From the NCBI GenBank assembly GCA_002438575.1, contig DJPP01000142.1:1823-8230 (forward strand): a stretch of 6,408 nucleotides of DNA. The letters are read 5' to 3'. The stretch is from Oscillospiraceae bacterium UBA6409. Its GTDB lineage: Bacteria; Bacillota; Clostridia; Oscillospirales; Oscillospiraceae. The translations under genes and the position numbers were made by a program. How positions within the stretch are numbered: the stretch's first letter is position 1; the number at the start of each line of letters is the position of its first letter. The notes under the pieces were generated by a model. That model was given only the letters and a program-made list of their open reading frames with translations, was not told the origin of the DNA and did not search any database. Shown here piece after piece: positions 5,677 to 6,408 of the stretch.

Positions 5677-5800
5677 TCCTTAACAATGAGGAGTTTCTGC
5701 AAGTTTTCCTGCCGTGAACCAAAATACAAACGGTGTTTGCCCACCAAAATTTTTGTCTGGCGGTAACGTTGCCGGAGAAGCGGCAAAATTTCTCGGGCAC

Positions 5801-5829
5801 TTGCCCGCTTTCGGCAAACGTGGTATCAT
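5801..5829 (+). promoter_or_regulatory. Promoter of the exoribonuclease gene
   Basis: TTGCCC (5801-5806) is spaced 17 bases from TATCAT (5824-5829), again with TGG before the -10. The 10-mer GTGGTATCAT here (5820-5829) is identical to the one at the amidohydrolase promoter (549-558). A dyad CGGGCA-CT-TGCCCG (5794-5807) overlaps the -35. Transcription would begin near 5836, giving a very short leader. Confidence 0.7.
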
Positions 5830-5860
5830 AACGGTAATAGGAGAAAGGGAGGATATGCCT

Positions 5861-6408
5861 GTGGAATACAACAAGCCCATCAACGCCATGACCCCCGGCG
5901 ACGAGGTCGAGGGCTACTACATACTCAAGTCCGCCAACCCTAAGGTAGCCGCCAACGGCAAGCCGTTCCTGACCGGTGCGCTCAGCGACCGTACCGGCGC
6001 CATGGAGCTGAAGGTCTGGGACTATACCGGGCCGCTGACCGCTGCCGACGAGGGCACTGTGGTCAAGGTGCGGGGCACCGTGGGCGAGTATCGGGGCACC
6101 GCGCAGTTTACCGCCGCGCGTATCCGTCAGGCGGTCCAGGAGGATCCGGTGGATGTGTCCGCCCTGGTGCCCACCGCGCCCATCGACTGCGGTGCGGCGA
6201 TGGAGGACCTGCGCCGCGCGGCGGCGTCTGTCACGGACCCGGACTACCGCGCCGTGGCCGAGGCCATGCTGGAGGCCCACGGAGAGACGCTCGCGTCCAT
6301 CCCCGCCGCCAAGAGCGTACACCACGCCTTCCTGGGCGGCCTGCTGATGCACACCGCCAACATGGTGAAGATCGCGGACTTCCTGGCGGGGATGTACCCG
6401 GAGACGAT
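5861..6408 (+). CDS. YhaM-like 3'-5' exoribonuclease (OB fold + HD domain), 5' part
   Basis: The reading frame runs off the window after about 182 codons. Residues 10-95 look like an OB fold of the YhaM type: PGDEVEGYYILKSA, then NGKPFLTGALSDRTGAMELKVWD, then VVKVRGTVGEYRGTAQF. A linker of helices follows. HHAFLGGLLMHT (H154, H155, H164) then marks the start of the HD domain, whose HD pair lies beyond the window. YhaM-type enzymes are cytosolic and trim RNA or single-stranded DNA from the 3' end using a metal. Two starts compete. ATG at 5855 is only 2 bases from AGGGAGG (5846-5852), though 11 bases from a weaker AGGAG (5839-5843). GTG at 5861 is 8 bases from AGGGAGG and gives a product beginning MEYNKPI. 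I prefer the GTG; the difference is two residues. The family is clear; the gene is cut by the window end. Confidence 0.85.
   Translation, partial: MEYNKPINAMTPGDEVEGYYILKSANPKVAANGKPFLTGALSDRTGAMELKVWDYTGPLTAADEGTVVKVRGTVGEYRGTAQFTAARIRQAVQEDPVDVSALVPTAPIDCGAAMEDLRRAAASVTDPDYRAVAEAMLEAHGETLASIPAAKSVHHAFLGGLLMHTANMVKIADFLAGMYPET

Larger units (their letters stand above)
5487..5860. other. Divergent intergenic region between cstA and the exoribonuclease gene
   Basis: About 370 bases contain no supportable gene. Several stretches, especially 5575-5690, are clearly richer in A+T than the flanking genes. It holds the cstA leader and promoter on the left, a group of short A-rich direct repeats (5614-5676), a bulged hairpin (5660-5681: AAGG, ACTT / AAGT, CCTT), and the exoribonuclease promoter on the right. 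The stretch 5682-5768 shows nothing I can name. No tRNA, riboswitch or known small RNA was recognised. Confidence 0.7.

Noticed and set aside
5631..5717. 28-codon open frame on the + strand in the divergent intergenic region
   Set aside because: No ribosome binding site precedes the ATG, it overlaps the direct repeats, and the peptide has no recognisable feature.
5487..5786. 100-residue N-terminal extension of CstA
   Set aside because: The extra residues are not CstA-like, they cross the cstA promoter, and a GTG with a proper SD at 5486 gives the expected N-terminus.
5591..6352. 253-codon - strand frame across the exoribonuclease start
   Set aside because: Antisense to a frame with clear OB-fold and HD motifs, it extends through the AT-rich promoter region and lacks a plausible start.

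Overview
This is an ordinary chromosomal stretch, rich in G and C in its genes and A+T-rich only in the intergenic regions. Strong AGGAGG-type ribosome binding sites, sigma-A-like promoters with extended -10 boxes and the protein families present point to a GC-rich Firmicute. A gut Clostridia/Oscillospirales lineage such as Flavonifractor- or Oscillibacter-like bacteria is my inference from codon use and protein style; it was not computed.

Layout on the + strand, left end: the last 30 codons of metK (S-adenosylmethionine synthetase), a hairpin terminator, a small cupin-fold protein (157-480), and a metal-dependent amidohydrolase (590-1885). The amidohydrolase has its own promoter, whose -35 box lies inside a perfect 13-bp inverted repeat. 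A strong hairpin terminator at 1894-1925 closes this half and sits between convergent genes.

Middle, - strand (reading right to left): a CstA-family carbon-starvation/peptide-pyruvate transporter (5486-3990), its terminator, then a two-gene operon of glycerate 2-kinase (3861-2749) and a TrmH/SpoU-family RNA 2'-O-methyltransferase (2747-1929). The stop and start of the operon pair are one base apart. The U-tract of the cstA terminator doubles as the -35 region of the kinase promoter, so the two transcription units are packed with no spare DNA.

Right end: a divergent intergenic region of about 370 bp (5487-5860), AT-rich in parts, with promoters in both directions, short direct repeats and dyads. 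It is followed by the 5' part of a YhaM-type 3'-5' exoribonuclease gene (OB fold plus HD domain), which runs off the window.

The genes are mostly housekeeping and central-carbon functions: SAM synthesis, RNA modification, RNA turnover, uptake of carbon compounds and entry of glycerate into glycolysis. I see no mobile element, CRISPR array, tRNA, rRNA, toxin-antitoxin or defence system. I found no convincing new system. The points worth a second look are regulatory: the dyad over the amidohydrolase promoter, the terminator/promoter overlap, the palindrome masking the kinase ribosome binding site, and the repeat array upstream of cstA.
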